From assembly GCA_022478985.1 (NCBI GenBank), contig JAKSZP010005274.1:186001-250000 (forward strand): a stretch of DNA of 64,000 nucleotides, given 5' to 3'. Position 1 is the stretch's first letter, and each line of letters begins with the position of its first letter. A model generated the notes under the pieces. The model was not told the origin of the DNA. It did no database searches and saw only the letters and a list, made by a program, of their open reading frames with translations. The DNA is from Massospora cicadina. Its lineage: Eukaryota; Entomophthoromycota; Entomophthoromycetes; Entomophthorales; Entomophthoraceae. Below are positions 10,640 to 22,199 of the stretch, piece after piece. The position numbers were made by a program, and so were the translations under genes.

Positions 10640-12110
10640 AGGGTGCTGGTGAGTCAACCCTCCTGTGTGGAGGGGTTTGAACTGTTGTACCAGTTGGGTG
10701 CCCTAGGCCACAAGCATACCCATTTCTCAATAATGAAAGTTCAGCCTATGTTCTGTGACTAAGTTTAGGTGCTTCACCAACTCCAGGATGAAGTCATCAG
10801 CGCTCACCATGATCCCCCGTTAGTGGGTCACCCCAGGCACAAGAAGTGCTTGAACTGATAAAATGAGCGATTAACTGGCCTGGAATTTTCAAGGGGGTGC
10901 CAGCATGGATCACCAGTTGCATGACATGTGTGCGCGCTAAGTTGGATTGATCAGGGAGGAATGTCCTCCTGCATCCCCTGCAGCAGGCACAGGGCCCATG
11001 GACTTTAATGTCCATAGACTTCATTGTTGAGCTTTCCCTTTTTCAAAGGTTTGATGCAATTATGGTGTTGGTTTACCGCTATACAAAATTATACCTCATT
11101 TTTTGTATGCCCACCATTACTACCATGGAGATGGCTCAGCTTTTCGTCTGCCAAGTTTTCTCAATGTTCAGCATACCCCAAAAGGTGTTAGCGATCTGGC
11201 CCACAGTTTATGGCTTTTTTGGACTGCCATTATGGATATTTTGGAGATTCAGCCATGTCATTCTAAGGTTATCAACTCAGTCAGACAGGCAGATGGAAAG
11301 GGCCAACCAGATCCTCAAACAGTACTTCTGCCGTTATGCTTCTACCATGCAGGATACTTGGATGGCCGATCTTCCCCTGGTGCAGTTTGCGTATAACAAT
11401 GCCACTCATTAGTCAACGGAGTTCTCCCCATATGAGGCTACCCTGGGTATAACCCCTCAGTCCTTGTTGGTTCATGTCCTCAACCCAAAGTCCCGCCACT
11501 AAAGAGCAGATGCGGCAGATCTGGAGCACCTAATCTCTGGTTCAGAGTCAGTTGATGAAGGCAATAAGTGATTACAAACAGTTCACAGGCTGCAAATTGG
11601 CTGCCTGCCCATAAGATTACAGTGGAGTCACAGGTGGGTCTTGATATGTGACACTTGAAGTTGAATGCACCCTTACAGAAGTTTACTAGTAATCGTTCTG
11701 TTCCTCATGTGGTGAAGAATTATCTCAGCGACAGGCCTTCCAATTGGCCCTTCCCATTGAGAACAGCACCTGGTCTTCCATGCTTCTCAGTTGTCCCCAT
11801 TTAGGGGCAAGAACTGGATGACCCAGAACCTGTGTTGATTGAGGGGTCAGAGGAGGCGGAGATGGAGACCATTCTGTCATTGTAGAAATCACGTCGCTTA
11901 GTGCAATATTTGGTGGCTTGTAAGAGATTTCATCCTATTAGAACAGCTGGTTGAGGTCTGTAATTGCAAGAATCGGCACAACTTAGTGGAGGCCTTCCAC
12001 ATCGCCCATCTGGGTGCTCCTCGCCCCCCCCTTATAAGGTTGCCGCTATCTTGGAAATAAAGCTACCCAAGGCCTACAAGAATGTTGCACTTTCTTAGGT
12101 TCCCAGTGGG
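10640..12110 (+). pseudogene. Element A integrase and chromodomain
   Basis: This is a degraded integrase similar to that of E. The HHCC region lies near 10800-10970, with HHDPPLVGHPRHKK followed later by the cysteine pair. SIDFIVELSLFQRFDAIMVL (near 11009) carries the first catalytic aspartate; the second aspartate block is mutated. SDRQMERANQILKQYFCRYA (near 11285) holds the glutamate, and AYNNATH follows. Further on, RRLVQYLVACK and the GLPHRPSGCSSP-like region at 11890-12010 correspond to the chromodomain of E (VQYLVAWKGY), which binds modified histone H3 in chromoviruses. The frames change many times. Confidence 0.75.
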
Positions 12111-12141
12111 GTGAGACCCCAGTTCAACAAGTGAAAGTTAA

Positions 12142-13080
12142 TGTTGCCTTGGTGAACAACCCCTGTGGATAGATCCAGAGAAAGTCTTATTTTGGACAAA
12201 AAAAGGTAAAGAAGCCAGCGGCCATCCCTCTCACTCCCTGGGCGATTTAGTTCACATAGTAGATGAGAGGTGGGTATTATCATATCCCCTGCAGATGCGC
12301 CTCTTCCGCCTATGTAACACCATCAAATAGTTGTGGGTAAAATTCAGAAGGTGTGTCAGAAGATAGTGGCTGTTTAGAAGCCAATATCAGCGTAAGGCAA
12401 GTCACGTGTGTCCCCAAGAGTGGCCACCATAGGTTTGAGTTCCACTAATTAGTTGAGTTGTATTCTGCCAAAAATAAAGTTACCGAGTTAGTTTCAGGAT
12501 TAGAGATCCTCATCCACCAACTAACCCTGGAAGTTTTTCAAACCAGCCCATCCCTGACATGAACAGTCATGGTCAACCCTTTACTTACCCAATGGAGCTG
12601 GCCATATATGTCCTAGACATGAGCGCAACCTGCCATCCACTGTAGGCTTCATCATTATTTTGCAAGCACAATTACGGTGAAATGAATACCCTTGCTAGCA
12701 GATTTGTTGCCAATCAAACCAGAAGTTCATTTCTTAGTCAGTATCAAAAGTCATTTAGGATGATGATCCACTAAGACTGAAACATGAAATATTCTAATGG
12801 TAGTGTTCTTAGCTCAGTTCCTCATTTAGCAAGTATATAGGGTAGTGGTCCCCAACAGCTACCAATGTAACTCCATTTTTCCCTTTTCTCCATTTTGGTA
12901 TGCAATAAAAATTTTCTAAAAAACATTCAGATTTATTTGTGAGTTAGAAAGTTCCGTTGAAAATTCATTGGCAATGTTCCTCAATCCTTAAACCCCTGAA
13001 TAGTTCTTATGCCTGCCTTTTGCATTTCTCATCCTTTAATATGGTTAGCTGTATCTGAGATACTCTGGCTGGGGTTCTAG
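12142..13080 (+). repeat. 3' LTR of element A (E-type LTR), end uncertain
   Basis: The segment starts TGTTGCC after the end of the chromodomain region, at the position where E starts TGTAAG. It shares with the E-family LTRs a peptide-level block, KKVKKPAAIPLT...MRGGYY, corresponding to VPLITQGDLTHIVDERWV in E. A later block, TTTTTCAAACCAGCCCATCC (near 12535), also aligns. Similarity fades after about 12700, and the right end is a guess from the length of other copies (1.0-1.37 kb). No other gene is visible in this stretch. Confidence 0.5.
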
Positions 13081-13476
13081 ATGTTCACTCACCTGGAATT
13101 CCAGGCCAGTCTTATTATCAGCACGCTCCATGACAATAGCTTTTGGTCACCACCACCCCCTAAAAACGCCTTGATTCTTCTCCACAAATTACTTAGTGGT
13201 GAGAAGAGTGACAATGGCAAACCTTCAGGGGGTAGGCTGTCAATCACCTCTCATCAACAATATGGGCTAGTTTTCTTGGTTGATGAGGGGGTGTGCAACT
13301 TTTTTGGCCTCTTTCTTGGTTCTGAAGGGATGCTTATCTCTGTTGAGACTCAAAGGGCGCTCCTCAGGACTTTCTTCATATAGGTGGCTTTACAGATGCG
13401 GTGCCATCCTCTGCGTCTGGACTTAATTGTATGGCTAGGATCCAGTATAATGGATGGAGAGGAGTGGATTTCATAG
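13081..13476. other. Unassigned stretch, no gene recognised
   Basis: An open frame of 100 codons begins at 13081 on the plus strand, but it has no start context, repeat or family likeness that I recognise. It may be old transposon or LINE 5' sequence. Confidence 0.3.
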
Positions 13477-13610
13477 CAGGGTAGTTCCTGCTACCGCTCT
13501 GGGTCGGTTTTGATCAAAACAGGTTCAAACCAGCACAGGCTAGAAAAGACCTGGCGTAGTATATTTGTCCCAAGGTCAACCTGCCTCTTACCTTTTAGAG
13601 ACCGATAAGT
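13477..13610 (+). mobile_element. tRNA-derived SINE, copy 2
   Basis: This is a second copy of the SINE at 791-923, in the opposite orientation. The shared core includes CTAGAAAA, ATATTTGTCCCAAGGTC and the GTAG head. Here the internal promoter box B is well kept: AGGTTCAAACC at 13530-13540, against the consensus GGTTCRANNCC. The box A head (GGGTAGTTCCTGC) is more decayed than in copy 1. I could not find a confident flanking duplication. Confidence 0.68.
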
Positions 13611-14429
13611 AAGGTCTCTTGATCCTCTTAGCTTGAATAAAATATATTGGAGGTAAATACTAGCTAGAGTCATCACTCACTGTCATTGATTGCCCCCCTT
13701 CTGGTTAGATGCGTATCATATCACTAATTTTCAAAGTTCATCTGAGTGATCATAGGTAAAATATTGTTGTACTCACCACCACGCTCAGACTGTCGTGCAG
13801 GTTCTTACTAAGGGTTGTCCCATCACTTTACAACTACTTTGCTAAGGAAAAGTTGTCTGCAACCAAATGGAACAATCTCGCCTCCCCATACCCACCTTAA
13901 CAACTTAAGTGCTAGTTGGCAGAGACTAAATGTAAATTACCCACGTTGCTTATATCTGTGCCAAAGCCCAGATAACCGCAACTTGCATCAGAGTCAAAAG
14001 GGCTGAAGCTAGAATTGGTAACCTAGAACGGAACTGCAAACCATCTCCCTCACCCAGTTGGCTGGATTAGAAAGCTAATCACAAAACTCTCCATTTATAA
14101 CTTGCACTGCATAAATAGAGGGCAGCCAACTTTACGTCCTCCAGCTATTATGCTTAGTCAGAACTCCCTACCTGCTTCCTTTCTGGAAGAGAACTATATC
14201 TACAGCGCAGTAAACTAATGAATTGAAGATTAGCACCATTACTACCATGGTTAAAGAAGTAATCGTGAAGATACTGTGACGCTTCTAATCCACCCTATTC
14301 CATTCTAATCAGGTGGATCCATTAGGTATACTAGACTTCCTGTGAAGAACGCCAGCGGCACCCACTAATCCACAAGTTGGCAAAGCTCTTTTTGGACCTA
14401 ATTACTTGGTAGGAAGTTTTGAGGATGTT
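13611..14429. other. Probable 5' part of a decayed LINE, no clear domain
   Basis: I see no convincing gene. The stretch precedes LINE reverse-transcriptase motifs at 14430 and may be the eroded endonuclease part of the same element, but no endonuclease motif is readable. Confidence 0.25.
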
Positions 14430-14852
14430 TTAGTCTCCACAGCTTAAAACCCCTGGCGCTGAAGGCATACCTTTTGAGTTATACTACTAGAACCCATAGT
14501 GATAGCCAAATTCCTCTAAAAAATTTAACAATCACACTTGAAAAATGTGAGGTCTCCCCAACTCTAGAGGTATAGTTACAACCCTCATTAATAAAAAATT
14601 GGATCGTGAGACCCTGGCAAACTGATTCTTTATAGCCCTGCTCAATGCAGATTACAATACTTTATAAATCTTCTGGACAACCTCATTAATGCATGTGTGT
14701 CACTTTGTCTTAACCCCTCCCACCCCTGGGTTTATTCTGAGGGGGTCATTATGGTATACTATAATGACCACAATGCGACTTTGACTACTAACTCACATAA
14801 GGAAATGGCTTTTTGGCTTTTTTGGTTGTGGATAAGGCTTATAATTGGAGTC
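14430..14852 (+). pseudogene. LINE reverse transcriptase remnant, part 1
   Basis: This resembles a non-LTR retrotransposon reverse transcriptase. Frames give LKTPGAEGIPFELYY (14443-14487), the position of the K-x-P-G-x-D-G-I-P block. They also give GIVTTLINKKLDRETLAN (near 14570-14625), matching the I-x-L-I-x-K-K-x-D block, and IALLNADYNTL (near 14630), matching the S-L-L-N-x-D-Y-K-I-L block. VVDKAYNW (14825-14849) corresponds to the D-x-x-K-A-Y-D catalytic block. Element G is inserted within that last motif. Removing G and one copy of its GAGTC duplication joins VVDKAYNW in frame to SQLTDLGFFNM at 21353. Several frameshifts make it dead. Confidence 0.65.
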
Positions 14853-15266
14853 TGTCATAGTTTGAGATAACAAATAAATCGAATTCCCCACTCTCAGATC
14901 TGGCCGTACTGAATCAGTTCTTAAATCATTTCAAGCGAAATTGACTTCAGGATCCTCCTCCCTGATTCCTGAGTCATGTGGGGTGGCGTTTCCACCAATT
15001 CAATCAGGTGGGCGGCGAATTTCTTTGAGGATGCCCAAAAGGCAGCCAATGTGGGTGATCAGGAAAGATCCTGAATGAATGGGGCCTGAAAATCCCTGAG
15101 GCACCAAGTCCCCACTCACCCTATAAACATCAACACCTTTTGATTTAGTAAAGCACTCGGTATTCTAATCCAATTTTCCATTTCCTTCTTGGCGCATTTT
15201 CCAAATTTCCAGCTTCAAGCCACTTTTTAAAGCTCAGCAACAGTCTAAAGAAATGTAGTGCCAACA
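14853..15266 (+). repeat. 5' LTR of element G
   Basis: The 414-bp LTR starts TGTCATAG and ends GCCAACA. It is collinear with 20937-21347 (AACAAATRAATCGAATTCCCCACT, split as AACAAAT and CGAATTCCCCACT, then CACTCACCCTATAAA near the middle). CACCCTATAAACATC at 15116-15130 is a plausible TATA region. Confidence 0.9.
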
Positions 15267-15270
15267 AACG

Positions 15271-15288
15271 TGGTGCTCACTACAGGGG
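15271..15288 (+). other. Primer-binding site of element G
   Basis: TGGTGCTCACTACAGGGG lies 4 bp after the 5' LTR. It begins TGG, the complement of a tRNA CCA end. The same sequence follows the 5' LTR of element D (28630-28647), and a degenerate version follows that of F, so at least two families use the same primer tRNA. Confidence 0.7.
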
Positions 15289-15550
15289 CTTCGAGCTGTC
15301 CTATGTGAAAACGTCTATCACAAACAATGGAAAATACTAGCAGCCCTGAAGACCAATCAGCTGGTCAGTCAATAAGCGTTACTTGAAGGGTTAGTACCTC
15401 GTGATATGCAACACCACCCTTGCAGCCTGAGAGGTTAGAATTCTGGGCCACATTCCAACTCTCTCTGCTTTCCCTTGATGGGAGCCAATACCAACTTCAG
15501 TAAAAAACCTTAATAATGTCATCCAAAAATTAATAAACAGCATCTACTTC

Positions 15551-17270
15551 ATGAGCACCCACTCCAGCCACTCACATGTCTCTTCTGTACCTTCCACCAT
15601 GTGGGACCTCTATGACTTGGCCCTGCTGCCCGCAGGAGAACTCGCCCTGGGACCCAAATGCTATCTTCACAACTTTGTCCACCCATCTATCCATCACCTA
15701 CTCCAACTGGTTGGGTTACACCATCAAGAAGTCTCCCAGCAACTGGGGCTCACCCAAACCTTACACTCATAAATCATCGACTTCTACAACGCTGCCTCCT
15801 CCTTTGTGCATGACAATCATGAAGTCATTATTTATAACTGACAATTAATCAATGAGGTCCGAGATCAAATTGTAATATTAGACAGTGGAATCTCTGGCCA
15901 CCTTGAGGACCAGCTGCGTCAACATGTTCAACTTCTTGAGGCAACTTGGAATCAGCATCTCCTCCAGGTCAAAAAACTGGTACAGGCCCTACAACAGCTC
16001 TATCAGGAGCTGGCCTCTCGTGACTACCCAACCATGATTACAGGACCTGAAGAGCCTAGGGGGCCAAAGGCCTCAAAGGGTGTCAGGGACCCAGGGGACC
16101 CCACGGGCCTCAAGGGCCCTCAGGTCCCTCAGCACCTGGTGGCCCCAAAGACCCTTGGCGGAGAGATATGATAACATTCCTGGCTGCCCTACATGATCAA
16201 ATCCAAAATGTAGCGCAGGGATGCAGACTCTGATCAGATGGAGTCCCCCTTGACCCTAGGGTCTCCTTCGAGACATTGTCAGATAAAATGGACAACCTTA
16301 GTGCCTTTATCAAGCTTACAGAAGCCCACATCTCTCAGCTTGAAAAAACTTGTTGAGGGTTCAAAACCTGTTTGACCACCCTTGAGAGCCAGCTTCACCT
16401 TCAGAGCACTTAGATCCAGTACATAAAGGAGCAGTTGGCTGCCAATGCTTCTGTTTCCTCTCTCAACCGAAATTGGGACTACATCCATGAAAATCTTGAA
16501 GGCCTGTGGCGATGGCTAGACCAGCAAGCTCCCCGCAAATATGCGGAGACTGAGATCTCAGAGCTGGTGCCCATCCCTGGAGTTAACACCATTTCCACTC
16601 CTATCATAACTAACTTTAAACCTAGTTCTAAGGAAAGGTTCACCCCCGGATGGGAAAGCAAAGCCTCCTTCCTGTACGCCTATGAGAGTTACATGGAGGA
16701 GGCCACCAATTGGCAGAAGGTGAAGCATATCCACTCCTTCCTAGACAGCACTGCCCGGGAGATCATGACCCCCCCATTTGAAGGAGTGCAACAGCTGGGA
16801 ACAGGTCCATACAGCCTTGATCCAAGAGTTTGGCAGCAATCAAACACTGGCCAACAAAAAGCAAGTGTTTATGGGTATCCTCCTGAATAAAGGAGAAAGC
16901 CCCATAGAGTTTGTTAGCTGATTTTATGGCCAAGCACAACCCTTTGTCACTACAAATCTTTTCACCCTGTATGATGCTATTACCGCTATCATTTCTGCAT
17001 TGAGATCCTACTCTGAGTTTAAAACATATGATTGGACAGAAGAATAGTTAACCTGCATCTGAGAGATCAAGTAAGCACTTAACGAGATCCCTGCCTCAAC
17101 TCTACACTATAAGGCTACATCTACAGGCCCCTCTAACCTCCCTAGGGTCCATGTGGTTAAAAACCAGAAGAACCCACAACCTCAATGCACCTAATTTAAT
17201 GGTTTCAGACATAGTGCCAAAACCTGCTGGAAACGACTTGCCAATGAGGTGGGAAAAGGGCCATCAGCAT
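15551..17270 (+). pseudogene. Element G gag
   Basis: This is a gag-like region in several frames. The first part (15551-16165) is helix-rich with a coiled-coil-like stretch (DQLRQHVQLLEATWNQHLLQ, near 15910-15970). It then has a glycine/proline run with degenerate collagen-like spacing (GPEEPRGPKASKG, 16042 on). The capsid-like part at 16435-16890 reads WESKASFLYAYESYMEEATNW and is followed, after a frameshift, by EFGSNQTLANKKQVFMGI, matching the capsid block of D (EFGSPTHMSKCKQDFMGI). The nucleocapsid knuckle near 17185-17240 keeps only part of its cysteines. The protein would be structural (virus-like particle) if intact. Confidence 0.7.
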
Positions 17271-17489
17271 GAAGGACGAAGCGCCCCATGCTGACATCCC
17301 TACCCAGCCTCAAGTATCCTCCTTAAATAACCTGGAACCGTTGTACCTGAAGAAGAATTTTTGGTATTTAATGAAAATAAAGAAGTTATTAATGCTTACT
17401 CTTCTTCTGATGACTCTCCCATGTTCCTTATGTTACTGCCCCAGGTAGGAAGTTTGGTTACCTGAGTCGCAGTCTGGGTTCACAAGATT

Positions 17490-19080
17490 CTAGTCCTCGC
17501 CATAGTTGACAGTGGCTCCCCCGTGAATGGCATATCTTCCAAGTTGATGAAGCGCATCAAGATCGCTCCAGACTTGGCACACTATGTGGAATATGGCACA
17601 GCCGGCCCACAATATACCCAATCTATAGGAGCTTATTCCTCTCTGCTGTTACAGTTTGGGAAGTTTGCTGTTAACACCCCACGGCCGCTCTAGATAACCC
17701 AAGTTATGACCTGCTCCTCAGAACTCAGTTCCTTAGAGATTATTAAGAGGTTCTCCATTATGATGGCGGCTTTCTATCCCTACTAGGGCATTGGGTCCCT
17801 CTAGTGTTTTCTTTCTTGCAAATTTAAGATGGAGATCAAAGCCCAGGCATGTCTACTGAAGAATGTGGCCAAACTGCTTGGCTCAAATATCATATCTGGG
17901 GCTCCTAAGTCTGATTACCCCCTCCTGATGTTGACAGGCAGAAAGGCATGCCAATCTACTTACCTAGGGCGACTACAGTACCTCCAAAGTCCCAAGTCAT
18001 TGCTGACACCTGGGTCCATGTCAACATTCCCTTGGGATACCTATTGGAACTCTGAGGCCTAGAAACCCCATCCACAAAAGAGGTGCTGACCTGCAAGGGA
18101 TCCCTGATCCAGCGTATTCCAGATCTAGAATTTTTTTGTCCAACATCACTAACCAACCCAAAGTCATAGGACCAAGAAGTCTGTCGCCTATGTCCGCCTT
18201 TTACCAATAGAGCTGTTGCTGATGTCCAAAGCTTTGAGGACTTGAGGGATTTCGGCTTGGAGTTGCTACCTTCAGTTATCATGGTTGACACCAATATCAG
18301 GAAGGACCTTTCAGACGGGAAGCAACATAAGGGTCCAAGAGTTGTTGGAGAAGTATTTAAACCTATTCTCAACCTCGACTTTTAACTTTGGAAGAATGAA
18401 CGGAGTCCTACACAATGTGGAAACTGGGGATTCACCCCCTTTCCAATCCTGGCCTTACCAAAAGAGCAAGGTTGAAGAGGCCCAGGTGATGGTGGAACTC
18501 AAACAGCTACTTGACCCGGACTCCTGGTACTATTTCACAGCCATTGGGCCTCTCCTCCTTTGCTGGTTCAGAAGAAGGATGGCAACCACTGGGTGGTGAT
18601 TGATTATCAACAACTTAACTCCATCACCAAGAAGGACAGATACCCTCTGCCTAGAATTGATGACTCCCTCCATCTGCTTTCCGGTTCTCAGTAGTTTTTG
18701 GCCATGGACCTTGCCAGCAGATATTGTCAGGTTGAGCTCGCCCCCAAAGGCTGAGCCAAGTGCGCTCTCATTGCCAAAAAAGGGCTATTTGAGCCCACCA
18801 GGATGCCCCAAGGCCTCTGTAACGCTCTGGCCACTTTCCAACGTTCCATGGACGGGATCTTTAGGAACTTAAAGCTTTCATGCGTCCTCGTCTACCTGGA
18901 TGACATTACTGTCTTCTCGTGAACCTTTAATGGACATGTTGAGCATCTCAGGGAAGTCTTCGATCAACTTTAGAAGGCCTCTATTAAGCTCAAACCTTCA
19001 AAGTGCTCCTTCTTCCAACCGAGCTGGAGTTTCTAGGACACAAAGTCTCCAAGAATGGCATCCAGAATATACCAAACAAA
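17490..19080 (+). pseudogene. Element G protease and reverse transcriptase
   Basis: The protease active site reads LAIVDSGSPVNGISSKLMKR (near 17495-17555), with D-S-G intact. The reverse transcriptase includes SPLLLVQKKDGNHWVVIDYQ (near 18550-18610), QLNSITKKDRYPLPRIDDSL, FLAMDLASRYCQVELAP (18700-18750), MPQGLCNALATFQR and VYLDDITVFS (18888-18920) with an intact Y-L-D-D. These blocks are in the right order but in at least three frames, with stops between them. Family and order are clear; the protein is dead. Confidence 0.85.
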
Positions 19081-19189
19081 GTTGATGCAATAGAGAAGAT
19101 GTCACGCCCCCAAAGCTTAAGAGATATCCAGGTCTTCCTCGGCATGGTGGCTATTATTTCAGTTTATCCCCCAGTTTTCTGACCTAGCC

Positions 19190-19720
19190 GAGCCACTGTT
19201 CTACCTCCTGCAGAAGAATGTGCCATTTGAGTGGCGGCCTGAACAGGAACAGGCTTTTAATGCCTTTCATACGGCTCTATGTACTAAACCCATTTTAGTT
19301 CACCCACTCTTTAACCAACCCTTTTTGTTGTTCACAGATGTGAGTGACGTCGCTGTCAGGGCTATCCTAGCCTATCATGATTAAAACCAGGTCGACCATC
19401 CCATGGCTTACTTTAGTAAGACGCTAAGTAAAACTGAGTGGAACTACAGTGTTACCAAGAGGGAATGTCTAGTCGTCTTGTTAGCCATCAAAAATTTTCG
19501 CCCTTATCTCTATGGTACCCACTTTAGTATTAATACAGACCACCCCTTGCTCCGGTGGCTCCAACAAATGAAAGACCCCGATGGTCAGCTAGCTAGGTGG
19601 GCTTTATGACTACAAATCTATGATTTCACCATCATCCATTGTAAAGGCGAAATTCACTAGAACGCCGACAGTCTCTCTCAGATGCCAGTGCTAGCAGTCT
19701 TGACCCCCAAGGAGGATCGG
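19190..19720 (+). pseudogene. Element G RNase H
   Basis: The connection and RNase H domains read PFEWRPEQEQAFNAFHTAL (near 19227-19285), FLLFTDVSDVAVRAILAYHD (19322-19382, first catalytic aspartate present) and MAYFSKTLSKTEWNYSVTKRECLVVL (19403 on, glutamate present, cited in part). INTDHPLLRWLQQMKDPDGQLARWAL has the later aspartate. One stop near 19607 and another near 19660 break the frame. This is the best-preserved part of G. Confidence 0.85.
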
Positions 19721-19789
19721 CTATATGATCTGATAGGTCAACTTGAGAAATAAAAGTTGAAAACCTCTAAAGTCTAGGCTGAACTCCAC

Positions 19790-20900
19790 AGAATGACTTG
19801 AGACACTCAAATCAAGGAGGAGCTGCTCTACAAGAAGGTCAGCAAGAAGTGGCTCCCCTATTTCTGCCCCTCTTCTCAAACTGATGTCATTCTAGATGGC
19901 CATTCCACTGTGGGACACGGGGCAGTTAAGAAGACTCTTGAATGGCTGAAGTCACAATGTTACTGGGACTGAATGGTAGAAACCATCCAAAAGGTTTGGA
20001 GGCATGTATGACTTGCCAATCCCACAACTGAGCCAACCCTCATTTTTATCAATCACTCGTTGCCCCAACAGGGCCCTTCAATGTCGTTAGCATTGATGTG
20101 GTGGGTCCCATTCCCACCGGGTTGCATGGCCATAAGTATATTATCCTAGCTGTGGACCACTTAACCAAGTGGGTCAAAGCGATTTTGGTTCCTGCTGCCA
20201 CTGCTAAAGCCACAGCTCTCTTCCTTGTTCAATCCATTTTTACCCAGCATGGGTGCCCCCAGACCTTACTTTCAGACAACGGATTGAATTCACTTCAAAG
20301 GTAGTAAAAGAACTAACTTTTCTACTTAGCACTACCCAGAGTTTCGCCACCCCTTACCACCCTACCAACTAATGGGGCGGTAGAACGCGCTAACAGAACT
20401 CTTATTTCCATCCTATGGAAATTGGCCGCCTCAGATCCTGCTCGTTGGAACCACTACCTACCCAGCACCTTACTTGCCTACAGGGTGAGCTACCACCGAG
20501 TTATCAAGATGTCCCCATTTGAAGCCCTATATGGGTGTGCACATCGGCTACCAAGTAGCATCCAGCCATTGCTCAAAGCCTCCACACATGAAAACTCTAA
20601 ATTAGCTATGAGGGCCTTAGCCAATGAAATTGTCTGGCTTCAAGCCCTAGCCACCCAAGGCATTATCACCAAACTGGAAGAGAGACATCCCAATTTAATC
20701 TCGGATGACCCTTTTAATCAAGTTTCCAATTAGGTGACCTTGTTCTATTCTAACACCATTGACCTGGAGGCTGACAAAATAAGAAAATGTTTTTTGGTCT
20801 GGACCCTATAAGGTCATTCAATAGGTGAAGTCTGAGTACTCCATTGCTGATGTCAACCAAGGGACCGTAGTCAATCAGGTGCATGGTTGGTTCCTTCAGC
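19790..20900 (+). pseudogene. Element G integrase
   Basis: The zinc-binding region shows VGHGAVKKTLEWLKSQCYW (near 19910-19965). The core reads VVSIDVVGPIPTG (20085-20120, first Asp), IILAVDHLTKWVKAI, HGCPQTLLSDNGLN (20248-20290, second Asp) and NGAVERANRTLISILWKLAA (20370-20425, Glu). PFEALYGCAHRLPSSIQPLL follows. A short frameshift lies between the second Asp and the Glu, and stops lie in the carboxy part (20730 on). No chromodomain is visible before the polypurine tract at 20927-20933. The same carboxy-terminal sequence recurs in H at 63562-64000. Confidence 0.85.
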
Positions 20901-20936
20901 CGTATTCTCCCCTCTGACAGGATCTTGAGGGGGCGT

Positions 20937-21347
20937 TGTCAGAATTCAAGATAACAAATGAATCGAATTCCCCACTTCAATATTAGGCCATACCAAATCA
21001 GTTCCTAAACATATCCAAGCGAAATCGACTTCAGGATCCTCCTCTACAATTCCTGAGTCACATGGGGTGGCGTTTCCACCAAAAAGTCAGGTGGGTGGCA
21101 AATTCCTTTGAGGATTCCCATGAGGCGGCCAATATGGAATATCAGAAAAGATCCTAAATGATGGGGCCCAACAATCCCTGAGGCACTGAGTCCCCACTCA
21201 CCCTATAAATATTGACATCTTTTGATTTAATAAAGCACTTGGTATTCTAATCCAATTTTCCGTTTTCTTCTCTCTGCTTTTTCTGAATTTCCAGCTTTGA
21301 GCCACCTTTGAACATCAGTGACAGTATAAAGAACTTTAGCGCCAACA
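20937..21347 (+). repeat. 3' LTR of element G
   Basis: The 411-bp LTR starts TGTCAGAATTC after the purine tract GAGGGGG (20927-20933) and ends GCCAACA. It is followed by the GAGTC duplication. Confidence 0.9.
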
Positions 21348-21352
21348 GAGTC

Positions 21353-21480
21353 AGCTCACTGACCTCGGCTTTTTTAATATGTGTGGATGACTGTGAGGAG
21401 AGTAACTAACTCTCCAGAAAATACTATTTATAAAGCTGATTCACATGCACCCAATATGGTGCTCCTGACCTTAGTTCTTA
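21353..21480 (+). pseudogene. LINE reverse transcriptase remnant, part 2
   Basis: SQLTDLGFFNMCG continues the LINE frame interrupted by G at 14852 and matches the region after the D-x-x-K-A-Y motif. Beyond about 21480 no LINE motif is readable. Confidence 0.5.
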
Positions 21481-22199
21481 TGAAATAGACCAGGATACCT
21501 CATAAAGAGGTATATTATGAGGCAACAACATGTAATTTAGGGTATAAGTATATAAATTTAAGCAAATCCTTTATTGTGAAGAAGATGAGCAACAGAGAGA
21601 TTGATCAAAGCAAAACTAATTTAAGGTAAAATTGGAATATGGACCTTGATCAATTCATTGGGCTTGGAAATGGCTCTATCTAATAGAATGAGGCTTCCAC
21701 TATAAGTAATTTTGTATCTTAAATAAGCACAAACTTGAGACTCTAATATTAACTAGACCCCATTACTTATAATACTAAATTTTGCAACTGAATTCAATCT
21801 GTGTTCAGAAATCAAATCTAACAAGCTTTCATTACTTTGTGGAGTGTACCCCAGTGATAGAATATGAACCCTCTACAACTGCCTCCCCAAGTTCAACTTC
21901 AGTAGTGAACTTTGGGTAGGGGGCAATTATGACTGTGTTGGCGTTGTGCACTAATTCCCCAAACTGAAATGCCAAATAGCAAGGCGGTTCATGGAGTTAC
22001 TGGCCTATCATACGCCGCACATGGAGGTTTTCCAGGTTTATCTTCCTTTCCTATCTTCTTTTATTTCCCTTTATCGGTGCAGTATTGTCTCCAGGTTGGC
22101 CCACCTCAAATAGGTTTAAGAAAAACTTTCATTATTTAAACAATAACAGGTAACCTTTAACCCTGTTGATGTAAAATTTGGGCCCCCAAATCAAAATTC
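21481..22199. other. Unassigned repeat-like stretch
   Basis: I see no gene. A minus-strand open stretch near 21960-21850 (HNANTVIIAPYPKFTTEVEL) has no family I recognise. Confidence 0.25.

Larger units (their letters stand above)
14853..21347 (+). mobile_element. Ty3/gypsy retrotransposon G
   Basis: A complete Ty3/gypsy element of 6495 bp with LTRs of 414 and 411 bp. It is flanked by perfect 5-bp duplications GAGTC at 14848-14852 and 21348-21352. The internal order is primer-binding site, gag, protease, reverse transcriptase, RNase H, integrase, polypurine tract. No chromodomain is visible after the integrase. Every frame carries stops or frameshifts. It sits in the LINE reverse transcriptase. 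The minus-strand element H at 63147-64000 is a second copy of the family. Confidence 0.92.

Noticed and set aside
13081..13383. 100-codon plus-strand frame as a gene
   Set aside because: No family likeness, no second copy, and surrounded by decayed repeats.
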